DNA from: Craspedostauros australis
Lineage: Eukaryota; Bacillariophyta; Bacillariophyceae; Mastogloiales; Achnanthaceae
Assembly: GCA_026770025.1 (NCBI GenBank)
Contig: JAMXDE010000027.1
Coordinates: forward strand, 124,001 to 188,000
Direction of reading: 5' to 3'
DNA: 64,000 bases
Notes under the pieces: model-generated
Told to the model about the DNA's origin: nothing
The model's database searches: none
The model's input: only the letters and a program-made list of their open reading frames with translations
In this document: one piece after another, positions 46,301 to 55,800 of the stretch
Position numbering within the stretch: position 1 is the first letter of the stretch
Layout of the letters: each line of letters starts with the position of its first letter
Made by a program: the position numbers and the translations under genes

Positions 46301-48793
46301 GACGAACTGACGTTCTGGGTACTAGATGAAGCAACGCAACGGCTGTTGCCACGCTCGAGCATCCGACGTGTGTCTGATGACGCGCGAAACCTTCGGGCGG
46401 ACTACCCCCTGCCTGATTCTGGGGAGGATGGTAGCGTGGGTGACGAAGCTAGCGAAACCGAAAATCCAGAAGGTTTCGACAGTGACAGCACACCTAAAGC
46501 TAGACAACCCGTTGTGCATGCACTATCTGACCTGGTAGCCACATCACATGGAGAATCAGATCCAGGTGTAGTCAAAGTCCCCAAGTTCAGTCCTGATGAG
46601 CTGCTAGGATTGACCTTCCTTCATCAACAGGATGGACTCAAGTGGAGAGCTCGAGTAATCCGCAAGATCAAGGACGGTGACGCAGCCAACCATGACAACA
46701 TCAAGATGCTCATCGCATACGGCGACGACGACACCGAGGAGCTCATCGCATACACGGATCTAGCTGACATCATCGAACAGCAACACGAGCAGGAGATCGG
46801 GGACGGGGAGATGTGCGTTTTCAAAGCCATCACCGGTCATGAAGGCCCATTCCACTCCAGTCACAGCAAGTACAACGGCTCCTCCTACAACGTAAAGGTA
46901 CAATGGGAGGATGGCAGTGTGACCATGGAACCACTGGACGTGATAGCCAAAGACGATCCTGTCTCATGCGCGAAGTATGCCGCAGACAACAACCTCCTTG
47001 GTCTGCCTGGCTGGAAGCGATTCCGTAAACTAGCAAAGAGAAAGAAGAAACTCAATCGTCTTATCAATGCTAGTAAACGAAAAACCCGTGCACAAGGTCC
47101 TACCTTCAAGTTTGGTGTTCAGGTTCCACGGAACGGAAAGGAAGCACGCCAGCTTGACGAGAAGAACGGCAACTCCAAGTGGGTAGACGCTGAGAGAAAA
47201 GAAATGGCTCAGCTCCACGAGTATGGCACGTTCAAGGATCTCGGCAAGAACACTCGGAAACCAGACGGATACAAGCAGATCAAGCTCCTCTGGGTGTACG
47301 ACGTGAAGCACGACCTTCGGCACAAGGCAAGATGCGTAGCAGGAGGGCACTTAACGGATCCATGCAAGGATATGGCATATGCAGGAGTAGTCAACCTCAG
47401 ATCATTCAGGATTGCACTGCTTGCTGCAGAACTCAACAACCTCAAGCCCATGGTGGGTGATATTGGTAATGCCTATCTAGAAGCATACACAAAAGAAAAG
47501 ATCTGTTTTGTAGCTGGTCCTGAGTTCCAAGAGTTTGCTGGTCACATGATGATCATTGTGAAAGCGCTCTACGGACTACGCACCTCCGGTGCTAGATTTC
47601 ACGAGTCTCTAGCTGACACACTCCGCGACATGAAGTTCTTTCAGTGCAAAGCTGACCCGGATGTGTGGATGAGGGATGCTGGTAGATGCTGGGAATACAT
47701 CTGTGTGTACGTAGATGATCTGATGGCTGTCATGGAAGACCCACAGTCATTCTTCGACACGCTCATCAACAAGTACAAGTACAAGTTGAAAGGTGTAGGA
47801 CCAATCAAGTATCACCTCGGTGCAGACTTCGACCGTGACAAAGACGGAACCCTGACCATGAGCCCGCAATCCTACATCAAACGGATGCTGGCGAATTACG
47901 AACAGGTGCATGGGGAGCTTCCACGGACCTACACCAGTCCCATGGAACACAACGACGCCCCCGAGCTAGACACATCACGTGAACTAAACCCTGTAGAGAC
48001 CAGACAGTTTCAATCACTCATCGGCGCCCTTCAATGGTGCATCACATTGGGACGGTTTGATATTGCTGCAGCTGTGATGACTTTGTCTAGATTCAGAGCC
48101 CAACCCAGGATTGGTCACATGGACCGCGCAAAACGTGTGTATGGATACCTCCGAAAGCGTTCTGATGCCGCCATCAGGTTCAGAACGGGAATTCCAGATC
48201 ACGAGCGCTTCTTCAAGGTTCCTGACCATGAATGGATGTACTCTGTATATGGTGACGCCGGAGAGGAGACCGCAGACGACGATCCAGCACCCAAGGGCAA
48301 GGCAGTTCGAATGACGACGTTTGTAGATGCCAACCTCATGCACTGCAAAGTGACAGGCAAATCTGCAACTGGTGTTCTCCACCTGCTCAACCAGACACCC
48401 ATCGAATGGTTCAGCAAGCGCCAGACCACGGTCGAGACTGCAACCTATGGATCGGAATTCGTCGCGGCAAGGCAAGCAACAGAGCAAGTGATTGCGATGC
48501 GCCTTACTCTTCGTGCAATGGGGATTCCGCTGGACGGACCCGCCTGGATGTTCGGAGACAACCAGAGTGTGATCACATCCTCCACCATTCCCAACAGTGT
48601 GTTGTCCAAACGACACAACGCATTGGCGTATCATCGCGTGCGTGCCGCAGTAGCTGCGAAGATCCTGCATTTCTGCAAGATAGACGGAACGGAAAACGTA
48701 GCCGACGTCATGACCAAGTTCCTTCCATGGGCGAAGTACTGGCCGTTAGTGAGGCCGCTTCTGTTCTGGAAAGGAGAGACTCTGGGTGGATGA
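43334..48793 (+). CDS. Copia-D Gag-Pol polyprotein (1819 aa, intact)
   Basis: A single uninterrupted frame from ATG 43334 (MSNAIPINDPI). Gag occupies roughly 1-500, ends in a basic, Asn/Ser-rich region and has no CCHC zinc knuckle. Protease: ALVDGGANGG near 533, with DGG in place of DSG/DTG. Integrase: VSMDTLFSDTPA (~789), MSDNA (~852) and NPVERR (~887), the SDTPA style of diatom copia elements. A chromodomain-like module (YNVKVQWEDGS.TMEPLDVIAKDDP, ~1170-1215) lies between integrase and RT. RT has YVDDLMAVM (~1459). RNase H has FVDAN (~1662), YGSEF (~1705) and FGDNQ (~1739). Every catalytic motif is present. The stop lies just upstream of the polypurine tract. Confidence 0.95.
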   Translation: MSNAIPINDPILAHVLNVLGYDDSSTEWLILHAEEIRTIMDFASLHREDMLEFNATFERSDPEPDYVAQLSKLAVRKFTSAIGWFSVQPNPTAETWQELNQASYMEYVARTFTPSPASSTAMPDAATSAFPFEPTKTEPTEKTGRDLAAGFNRSIKRNISDYPKLSDDKYFATFHRRLRATAAAHGISNVLDVDYTPSDEQAELFKVQSTFLFNVFVSNLQTTKSRKCVTPYESICDGQAVYCRLVREYTTGATAVNTIRRIRDDIIKFKLDKQWRKTREQFLDLWQHKVHELEALRDDPIDDATKKEWLTNAIEADKALYQSIFQTDYLQTAILAYSPGTTTTTMEFDTLVELVRSYAVQLDGHDANKPKPPRQVNNTDQRKQRGKDKDDGPNLWKPNKDYSKETRERLPREEFQKLSDKQRSDFLQARRAKSGRGKKDKTRRSANNTNRSDSSSNQNDQQDTQTNDNGSNNNESSSTAGTAINRMLSSAMSSASGNPPTTLVIDGRTYTLSHTNVSYKFNNANVTVQGALVDGGANGGLVGDDMLVMESTSNRADVSGIGDAEIKDLALVTATAVIQTISGPVIGWFHQYANYGKGRTIHSANQLAAFGLDVNERPKNLPGGRQTIVTPDGFIIPLTVRQGLAYMDMRKPTQAELDDLPHVFFTSDQEWDPSVLDGEADLDNIPATERGDDDDIDITISKCVQYTQSAATLGDGEKAIKAGPRNIVGKAPNFHALRPYFGWIPADRVRDTLACTTQWYRMSERYPMRKHYKSRFPAANVNRLHDVVSMDTLFSDTPAHHDGVPGHGGCTMVQVFVGSNTRLTAAYPLASESHVTHVVQDFIREHGAMDVLMSDNATAQIGGKMKDILRQYCIADHQSEPHHQHQNPVERRIQDIKRTTNGVMDRTGTPARFWLICTLYVVGLLNHLSQSTAGHITPIQAATGRRPDVSKYLSFHWWEPVYYKVGNAAFPGTTQERRGRWAGPCEHKGDELTFWVLDEATQRLLPRSSIRRVSDDARNLRADYPLPDSGEDGSVGDEASETENPEGFDSDSTPKARQPVVHALSDLVATSHGESDPGVVKVPKFSPDELLGLTFLHQQDGLKWRARVIRKIKDGDAANHDNIKMLIAYGDDDTEELIAYTDLADIIEQQHEQEIGDGEMCVFKAITGHEGPFHSSHSKYNGSSYNVKVQWEDGSVTMEPLDVIAKDDPVSCAKYAADNNLLGLPGWKRFRKLAKRKKKLNRLINASKRKTRAQGPTFKFGVQVPRNGKEARQLDEKNGNSKWVDAERKEMAQLHEYGTFKDLGKNTRKPDGYKQIKLLWVYDVKHDLRHKARCVAGGHLTDPCKDMAYAGVVNLRSFRIALLAAELNNLKPMVGDIGNAYLEAYTKEKICFVAGPEFQEFAGHMMIIVKALYGLRTSGARFHESLADTLRDMKFFQCKADPDVWMRDAGRCWEYICVYVDDLMAVMEDPQSFFDTLINKYKYKLKGVGPIKYHLGADFDRDKDGTLTMSPQSYIKRMLANYEQVHGELPRTYTSPMEHNDAPELDTSRELNPVETRQFQSLIGALQWCITLGRFDIAAAVMTLSRFRAQPRIGHMDRAKRVYGYLRKRSDAAIRFRTGIPDHERFFKVPDHEWMYSVYGDAGEETADDDPAPKGKAVRMTTFVDANLMHCKVTGKSATGVLHLLNQTPIEWFSKRQTTVETATYGSEFVAARQATEQVIAMRLTLRAMGIPLDGPAWMFGDNQSVITSSTIPNSVLSKRHNALAYHRVRAAVAAKILHFCKIDGTENVADVMTKFLPWAKYWPLVRPLLFWKGETLGG

Positions 48794-48817
48794 ACAAGAC
48801 CCCCGACTATAGGGGAG

Positions 48818-49531
48818 TATCAACATCTAGATCGAAATTAAGGTACCCATCTCACATGACTAAAACGTGACTCAATATTTTTGATTCGACTCGATTGGAG
48901 AGTATAGTCGGATGAGTCTTGATTACACGGATGATATCCAGTCACTACTGTCATCGGTCCTGACGTAGTCACTGACATCATCAATGACATCAGAGGATCA
49001 GTCAGTGTGATCCTCGGAATCGAGATTATATATTAGTCATGGTATGCTGACCTGTCTAGCATGACCGAATGCATCATCGAGCACGTGGCAACAATACTTA
49101 GGATCCAGAACAACATCGTCAGGGATGATGCAAGCACCCCGCCGACGTAGACGGATCAACCCTTATGTAATCAAACAGAGATCAAGGCAGACAGGATCAG
49201 ACAGAGATGAAGAAAGACCCAAAGGCGAGAATAACACGAGATATCGTGTAGACCGACATGCCATCTTGGGCAATGTTTTAGGAAAGACTGCGAGAGAAAC
49301 CACGAGGTAATCGAGCAGCACATTAGAAACCCGTGCAATAGGCACCATCATTAGCAATAGGAGATCATTATCTCATAATCCAAACTCAATCATCAATTGA
49401 CACACCAACTAATAGCAACAACAACAACACCAAACACACCAACTCCACCTCTTGGCTTGATCACCCTGGCGGCGTAGTAAGTGCAGTGTTTGGTGCTCCC
49501 ATCTTGTCCTGTGTGTAATTGCTGATTATCA
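48818..49531 (+). repeat. Copia-D 3' LTR (714 bp)
   Basis: Same sequence as 41040-41753 as far as I can read, and followed by the second GTAGT target copy (49532-49536), which returns directly into Copia-C pol. Confidence 0.93.
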
Positions 49532-49536
49532 GTAGT

Positions 49537-50581
49537 GCAGCCTGAGCATGTCTGCTGTTGGGGTAGAGCTGTACTCCGAGGTAGCATCGATGGGTGCTCT
49601 GTAGGGCACATCCCTGAAGTCGATCTGCGTAGGCTCCTTGCTGAGTTGGTCCTCCGCTCCACTGGTGGTGAGTGCTTGCTCACTCCGGTTGACGCTCCCT
49701 TCATCACCGTCCATGACCACTGACTCCTCGTCGTCGCTGACCAGATTGGCTGCATCCATTGGCGCTGTAGGAGTAGGTTCCTGCACTGAGTTTGCCATGC
49801 AGTACTTCCGGAATCCGTTGTACCCTGAGGATGATCTGATCATGCCGATGTTGGACGAGGTGAGTGGTACGGATCGTCGGTGCTTGCGACGGTCCCAAAA
49901 GATCTCCATTCTGTTGCCGAGGGTGGTACATCCGGTTCCCTCAAGATCCTTGCTGCATTGCGCCCAGTGTTGTGGGCAGAGCAGTCGGAATGGAAGGCTG
50001 GGCTCATAGATCACCTTGTCGAGCTCGATGATGTGCCGGTTTCCGCGGTCGTCCTCGATCTTCCATCTCACCTTTCCTTGCAGGTTCACCTTCCGACTCC
50101 CAACTCCCTTCACAACCTTGTCGATCTTTGTAGGCTCTCCGATGAAGTCATCCTTGCTGTTGGTGAATGAAGTGGATGCGCAATTGTCCACCGCCATCTG
50201 AAACGAGTCTGAATCGAATCGAGCGAGAGGCATCGCGAAGGTGTCTTCTGTCTCCGTGTCTGCGGCTGCCCAAAGGTGTCGCATTGTTCTTGTGCGCCAT
50301 CCGGACTTTCGTCCGATCCTGGGTGGCCGGATTCTGTTGCCATGCGCGTAGTATCGCCGGCATTGGTGGTGGTTTGGTCGCCATCTGGTGTGTTTGCGTG
50401 GGTGTCCTTGGATTAGCGCAATGCGCCAAGCTGTCCACGTGACCAGGGCGACCACCACCATGGCCAATGCTGACTCCTCATCTCCGTGCGCGAAGGCGGC
50501 AACGCAGATGGCTGTCAGTAATGCCATGATGAGTGGCCTGCAGAGGGTGAGCAACTGTGCCCACACCCTCCGGCCGATCAT
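49537..50581 (-). CDS. Copia-C Pol N-terminal part (protease and start of integrase)
   Basis: About 350 codons, in the same frame as gag and starting with ATG immediately after the gag TGA. A hydrophobic/basic start (MIGRRVWAQLLTLC) is followed by the protease-like motif MAVDNCASTSF near residue 130 (DNCA in place of DSGA). A segment with CPQHWAQ precedes the integrase zinc motif. The frame reaches ...DMLRLHY at the Copia-D insertion and would continue at 41039. Read into Copia-D it stops at once. How Pol is translated past or after the TGA is unresolved; readthrough, reinitiation or mutation are all possible. Confidence 0.88.
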
Positions 50582-52255
50582 TCAGTACTCCTCTTCGGCC
50601 ACATGTGGCATGGCCACCGTTGGCTTGTTGGAGGTACCATCTCCTCCTGACTTGTCAGGCTTGCCATCCGAATTGGCCCCTCCCTTGAGGGCCTTGCACT
50701 CCGATGGCTTGTGACGGACCCATTTGCCGTTGGTTCCGTGGTTGGGGCACCAGTGGACGTCTTTTCCGCTCGGATCCTGCTTGGTCTTGGGCTCTCCGCT
50801 GGCTGGAGGTTGGTAGAACCATGGGGTGTCCCCAGATCCTCCTTTCTTTCCGTCCTTCTCTTTGCCCTTCTTGCCCTTCTTGCCCTTGCCGTCCTTGCCG
50901 TCCTTGCCCTTCTTTCCGTTGCCGCCCTTGTTGGCCTTCTTCATCTTCTCGAGTTCTGCCGTCAGCGCCACGATGTGTTTCTGGTCCTCTGTTTGGGCCT
51001 TCCACGTTCCGCGTTCAACCATGGTCTTGTATTTCTTGTCTACCAGATCCATGAGTTCGTCGGCATCGATTGCGATTCCTTCGTTGTGCTGGTCCTCCTT
51101 GCTCTCGATGTATCGGCGGAATGTCTCATCGCTCACCTGCTTGTAGGCGTCGAAAAGATAGATTAGCAGATCATGGGTGACTTGTCCACGTGCCGTCAAT
51201 CCGTTGCGTTGCAGTTTCGCATACTCGTTGAGTTCGGTGATGTTGTCCGAGAGGTCGCCGATCTTGTTCGACAGGTTGGCCAGGTTGCTTCGCAGCATGC
51301 TGATGGTTGCGTTGGTGTTGACCAGTGATTTCTCCATCAGGACCTTGAACATCAACAGGCCATCGTGAACCTTCCCTTCGGCTGTGTGCAGGGAGTACTT
51401 CTCTGACTCCAGCTGCATGCGGGACCTTGCGTCTTGCGTGAGGGACTCCTGAATGCACTTTGCGATTTGCATTGCGTTCTGGGCGTGCCTGGTCTGTCGG
51501 CTGGAATAGCGTTCGGCGTATTCCCGAACCTCTTTGTAGCTGATTGTGCTATGTTCGAGGAACAGGTTTCGCTTTTCGCCGCGGATGTTGATGATGACAG
51601 TTTGGAGCCAGTTGAACTCCATTGCTCGGGCGTTGAGGAGGTTGGTGAACTTGTGGACGAGGTTCGAGGTCATGTCGAACTCCACTGGGAGTGCCTCGAC
51701 GGCCTTGTAGTACAGCTTTGCCACAGATGTCTTGCTGTAGTCGAGCAGCCGATTGTGGATGCGAGCTGGCGTCAAAGCGTACTGGAATGCAGGCTGTGCA
51801 TCCACTACCTCTTCGTCGTCCTCATCGTCGCCCCCACCGTCTCCTCCAAAGTTGTCGAAGAAGGCATCGTCCTCTTCGTACGGGTCGCCCCCGCCTCCGC
51901 CGTCTCCTCCGCCGTCCCCGCCGCCGTTGCCTCCTGGGTTGGTGTTGCCCTGTGGAACGTTCTGAGCGGGTGGCTTCAGGTTGCCTTGGTCGGTTGCCAG
52001 GGCGTTCGGGTTGTTGTCGCCTGGATTGGACGGTTGGTTGCTGGCTGCGGCTTGATTGCCCGCAGTGTCTCGGCCTGCAGCTGTGTTGGATGCGGCGCTC
52101 GTGTTGGCAGCTGTGTTGGCTGCGGTGCTGGATTGTCTCGCTCTTGAGCGAGTTGTTGCTGTGGCGACCATGATTCCGTCCAGTTGGTTTGACCAGTCGT
52201 TGAATAGGTACACTTGGTTGTTTGTGGGGCCTGGAGACGAGATTGTGGATTGCAA
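50582..52255 (-). CDS. Copia-C Gag
   Basis: A 557-codon frame on the minus strand; the start is uncertain between the first codon (MQSTISSPG) and an internal Met (MVATATTRSRAR, about 28 codons later). An Ala/Thr/Asn-rich N-terminus and Gly/Asp-rich stretches (GGDGGGDGGGGGD) are followed by helical Gag core, a long Lys/Gly repeat (GKKGKDGKDGKGKKGKKGK) and a C/H motif (WCPNHGTNG..VRHKPSEC) in the place of a zinc knuckle. The lysine-rich tract probably binds RNA. It ends VAEEEY-TGA with ATG directly next. Confidence 0.85.
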   Translation of the reverse strand: MQSTISSPGPTNNQVYLFNDWSNQLDGIMVATATTRSRARQSSTAANTAANTSAASNTAAGRDTAGNQAAASNQPSNPGDNNPNALATDQGNLKPPAQNVPQGNTNPGGNGGGDGGGDGGGGGDPYEEDDAFFDNFGGDGGGDDEDDEEVVDAQPAFQYALTPARIHNRLLDYSKTSVAKLYYKAVEALPVEFDMTSNLVHKFTNLLNARAMEFNWLQTVIINIRGEKRNLFLEHSTISYKEVREYAERYSSRQTRHAQNAMQIAKCIQESLTQDARSRMQLESEKYSLHTAEGKVHDGLLMFKVLMEKSLVNTNATISMLRSNLANLSNKIGDLSDNITELNEYAKLQRNGLTARGQVTHDLLIYLFDAYKQVSDETFRRYIESKEDQHNEGIAIDADELMDLVDKKYKTMVERGTWKAQTEDQKHIVALTAELEKMKKANKGGNGKKGKDGKDGKGKKGKKGKEKDGKKGGSGDTPWFYQPPASGEPKTKQDPSGKDVHWCPNHGTNGKWVRHKPSECKALKGGANSDGKPDKSGGDGTSNKPTVAMPHVAEEEY

Positions 52256-52332
52256 TGTGTTGTCGTGTCCTGGACCTGCAGTAGAATAGCGCTACGAGAG
52301 GTGACTTACCTTGACGTTGCGCAGAGGAAGCG

Positions 52333-52853
52333 TGTGATATTGGTTCCAGATGTCAGCACTGTGAGACCGGCGTGTGCAGTGGTGAGATCGTGGGCTCTGG
52401 TTTGGAGGTAAATTGGCAATCGTTAGTTGTCGATTTAGTTGGTTTGCGTTGTTGAGTTGATTGAACTCTCGAATTTATGAGATGATGACGAGATGTTGTT
52501 CTGTCAGAATGCAAGTTGCAGGGTCAGCAGCATCTCCCGTGTAATTCGTCGTGATCATCATCCTCATTCGATTTGGGTCCTCGCAATACACCGTGTTGTA
52601 CTTCATTTGGTCTTGGGTTGCGATGGCACTCCGAGGTCGTGCTCGGTTGGTCGATAGTTATCCAGATCCACGATCGATCCAGAATCTTCGCCGTGTTTTG
52701 ATTGAACATAACACACAAGGAACATTGTTGAAAAAATGGCGCGCATGGTTCCTGGAGTCGTGATTGATTTGATTGAGGAACAAAATTCATTCACGACACA
52801 ATTTGATCACTCTCAAGGTCACAAAGTATGCGTGTCATTGGAATATTCCCACA
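52333..52853 (-). repeat. Copia-C 5' LTR (521 bp)
   Basis: Partner of 37467-37987. On the plus strand its last 118 bp are open from ATG 52736 and in frame with the STAND ATPase gene. Gag begins 78 bp inside the element from this LTR. Confidence 0.95.
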
Positions 52854-55800
52854 AGCAGTCGCCCGTGAAAGCGGCGGCTTCGCTTCTGCATGACACAGTC
52901 CTCACTTCTGGCAATGACTTCTATGACGATGGATACAACGAGGTCGAACTGGAGACGGAGCTGCCCCACACGCTGTTTGCCGCGTCGGGCACGGATGGAG
53001 ATACCAAAGATGACTTCTTCGGGCGAGAGAAGGAGCTGCAGACGCTGCATCAAGTGTTTGATCGAATGATGCATCACAGCAAATCACGTGGGACCAGCAA
53101 GGCGACCCGTGCGAAGGAGGCAGCGACTTTGGCGTCATCGTCGTCGGAGGTTGCCGCGGATGGTGCATTCCTCCCGGCTGTATTCGTTTGGGGCAGCAGC
53201 GGATCAGGGAAGTCCAAGCTCGTGGATGTGTTTTGCGATCAGGTGATGGACCGCAGAAGAAAGAAGGACCGAGCAGGTGTTCGTGTGCTGAAGGGCAAGT
53301 TCGAAGAGAATCAACAAGGCAACCCCTTCTCAGCCATCACCCAAGCACTGTCGGATTGGTGTAAGGAGATGGCCACATCGAAGGATGGAGGCAACGTCGA
53401 CGCCATCAAATCGAATGGCAGGAGGACTCCAGCCACGATATCAGAACTGCAGAGGCTTCGATCCATCATCAAGACAGGATCGCTGACGACCGAGCAAGTG
53501 GATCTCCTCCATACGTTCGTTCCAGCACTCTCAATTCTCATGAGCGAGGATGACAACGATGCCACCTCCATTGCATCTTCGTTCAGGCAACCAAAACAGC
53601 AGCAGCAATCACAGTCACAGCCGGCACATATCTCCAACACGGACAAGTCTTGGAATCGTTTCCAATACACCTTCATCCAGTTCCTGACTCTCATCTCCTC
53701 CAAGCAATGTCCGATGGTGCTGGTGCTGGATGACTTACAGTGGGCATCACAGGAGTGCATGGACTTGATGTCAACGGCAATCCATCAGTCCCATTTCCTG
53801 TTGATCGGAACCATCCGCCAGGTGCCCAACCCGCATCTGTCCGACGAAGTGTTGGAGTTGGAACCCCATCTGCCATTTGCGAAGTTCCACGCGGATATGG
53901 AGGAGCGTTCTGCAACCGCAGCGATATCAGGAACAGCAACGTCACCATCGAACGAAAATGGCAGCACCAACAACAGAGGAAATGGTAACACTACGAAGGA
54001 TGATCCTGCCAGCGATCCCGCTGGTGATGAACCATCAACCCCATTCGTCAACATCGACCTCCGCAACTTCACGAGGCAGGAAATGCGAGAATGGGTGTCA
54101 CATCTCTTCCAGCAGGACGATGATGTCGTCGACGATACAGTCGAGGTGCTGTACAGGCAGAGCGAAGGCAACATCTTCTACTCAGTTCAACTGCTGCAGG
54201 ACATGGAACGCACGAAGGCATTGGCGTACAGCCGCATCACGTTCCAATGGGAACTCAACACATCCATGATGGGATCGCATCAACGCAGCGGCCACGCGGT
54301 AAGGGAGCTGGATCACACAAGCAGGAAGAGATCGAGCGATGTGATCATGCTGATATCATCCAAGTTGCGAGCTCTTCCGGTTTCGTTGCAGAGAGCTCTC
54401 GTGCTGGCGTCGTACATTCGATCATCGTTTGAACTGGACCTTCTGCAAGCCGTATGGAACAACGAACAACGGAGCAATGTACCGGACAATGAAATCCTTG
54501 GCGGAAACTCAAACCACGATGCAGATAACATCATCAACATCAACAACGATGATGATGATTCCAAGACCCCGCTTGCGGGGTGGCTGGAGCAAGCAGTTCT
54601 GGAAGGCCTACTGGCCAACTCCATCGGCGGAACAACTTACCGCTTCGCACATGATCGCATTCAGCAGGCAGCTCATGATCTGGTGCCATTTGGGGAAACC
54701 CGTACAAAGCTCCGCCTGCGGATTGGCCAATGCCTGTGGGATCTTTGTATGGGCACTGTACCAAACAAACTCTCAGAAAGTACACCCCCAGGTCAACGCA
54801 CGGATACCCAGACCCATCCGTCGGACGGAATCGTCATCGCCAATGACAGCGGCCTCCTCTTCATCGCAGCCGAGCATCTCAACTGCATCCCAAGCAAAGA
54901 CCACCTGATGTCGGCTCAACGGAATCTTCAGGTCGGCGAGCATGCACTCCAAATGGCTGCGCTGATACCAGCCGCGACCTACCTTCAGCAAGCCAACATG
55001 TCACTTCGCAAGACGCGGGGTGATCCATGGCACGAACACTACGACTTGACCCTGCGATTGATGCGCGCTCGATGCGACATTGAGCTGTCGCTGAATCGAT
55101 TCGATTTGGGGTATTCGCTGGGTGATGATCTGCTCGAGCATGCCAAATCCATTCATGACAAGCTTCCCACATACGCTGTCATGTCCAATGCACTTGGCAA
55201 GCAAGATGAGCACATGAAGAGCCTGCAGCTGAGTCAACAGGGAGCGCGGTTGTGCGGGGTATGCCCCACACGCTGGCTTACCTTCCACGCAGCGTCTCAG
55301 CTGCTCTCTACAAGGGCCTACTTTCGGAGAACCACCGATGAAGAGTTCATGCGACAGAATCATGTGACGACGAATCCACAGACGGTGTTGTCGATGAATT
55401 TCCTGAGGCAAATCATCGTTCGGGCATTTGCGTGCCGTGACATCGTCACATGGATTCTGATGCCACTGCAAATGATCCGCATCACGAGGCGAGATGGCAT
55501 CTGTGAGCATTTGGCCTCCGCTCTGGTTGCATTCGCAATGGTGCATGTGGCACTTGGCGAATGTGATAACGCTCATCGATATGCCAAATTGGCAAAAAAG
55601 GTTCTACACGCCGTGGGAGGGTCCACAAAGATTGGTGGCTGGAATTATTACTCGATCGCAATCTACATCGAATCGTATTCCAAATCATTTCCAGAGGTGT
55701 CACAGGATCTGCAATATGCCCACACATCGGCCATGGCAGTCGGGGACTTCGAGCTTGGTATACTGTGTCAAAACGGCAACCTGCTTTCCGCATTCTTTGA

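Larger units (their letters stand above)
41040..49531 (+). mobile_element. Copia-D: intact Ty1/copia retrotransposon nested in Copia-C, 8492 bp
   Basis: Two 714-bp direct LTRs enclose a 1.6-kb leader and one uninterrupted gag-pol frame on the plus strand. The LTRs appear identical, the 5-bp target duplication is perfect, and no stop or frameshift is seen, so it is a strong candidate for a recently or currently mobile copy. LTR ends read TATCAAC...ATTATCA, lacking the usual 5' TG. AGGGGAG (48811-48817) is the polypurine tract. No obvious tRNA primer-binding site follows the 5' LTR (GATTAACAGTCGC). Confidence 0.95.
37467..52853 (-). mobile_element. Copia-C: Ty1/copia (CoDi-like) retrotransposon, itself interrupted by Copia-D
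   Basis: Two direct 521-bp LTRs with TG...CA ends are flanked by the 5-bp target duplication AGCAG (37462-37466 and 52854-52858). Native length is about 6890 bp once Copia-D and one GTAGT copy are removed. Gene order on the minus strand is gag (52255-50582), a TGA, then pol (50581-49537 continuing at 41039-37996). It sits inside the first codons of the STAND ATPase gene, on the opposite strand. Confidence 0.95.
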
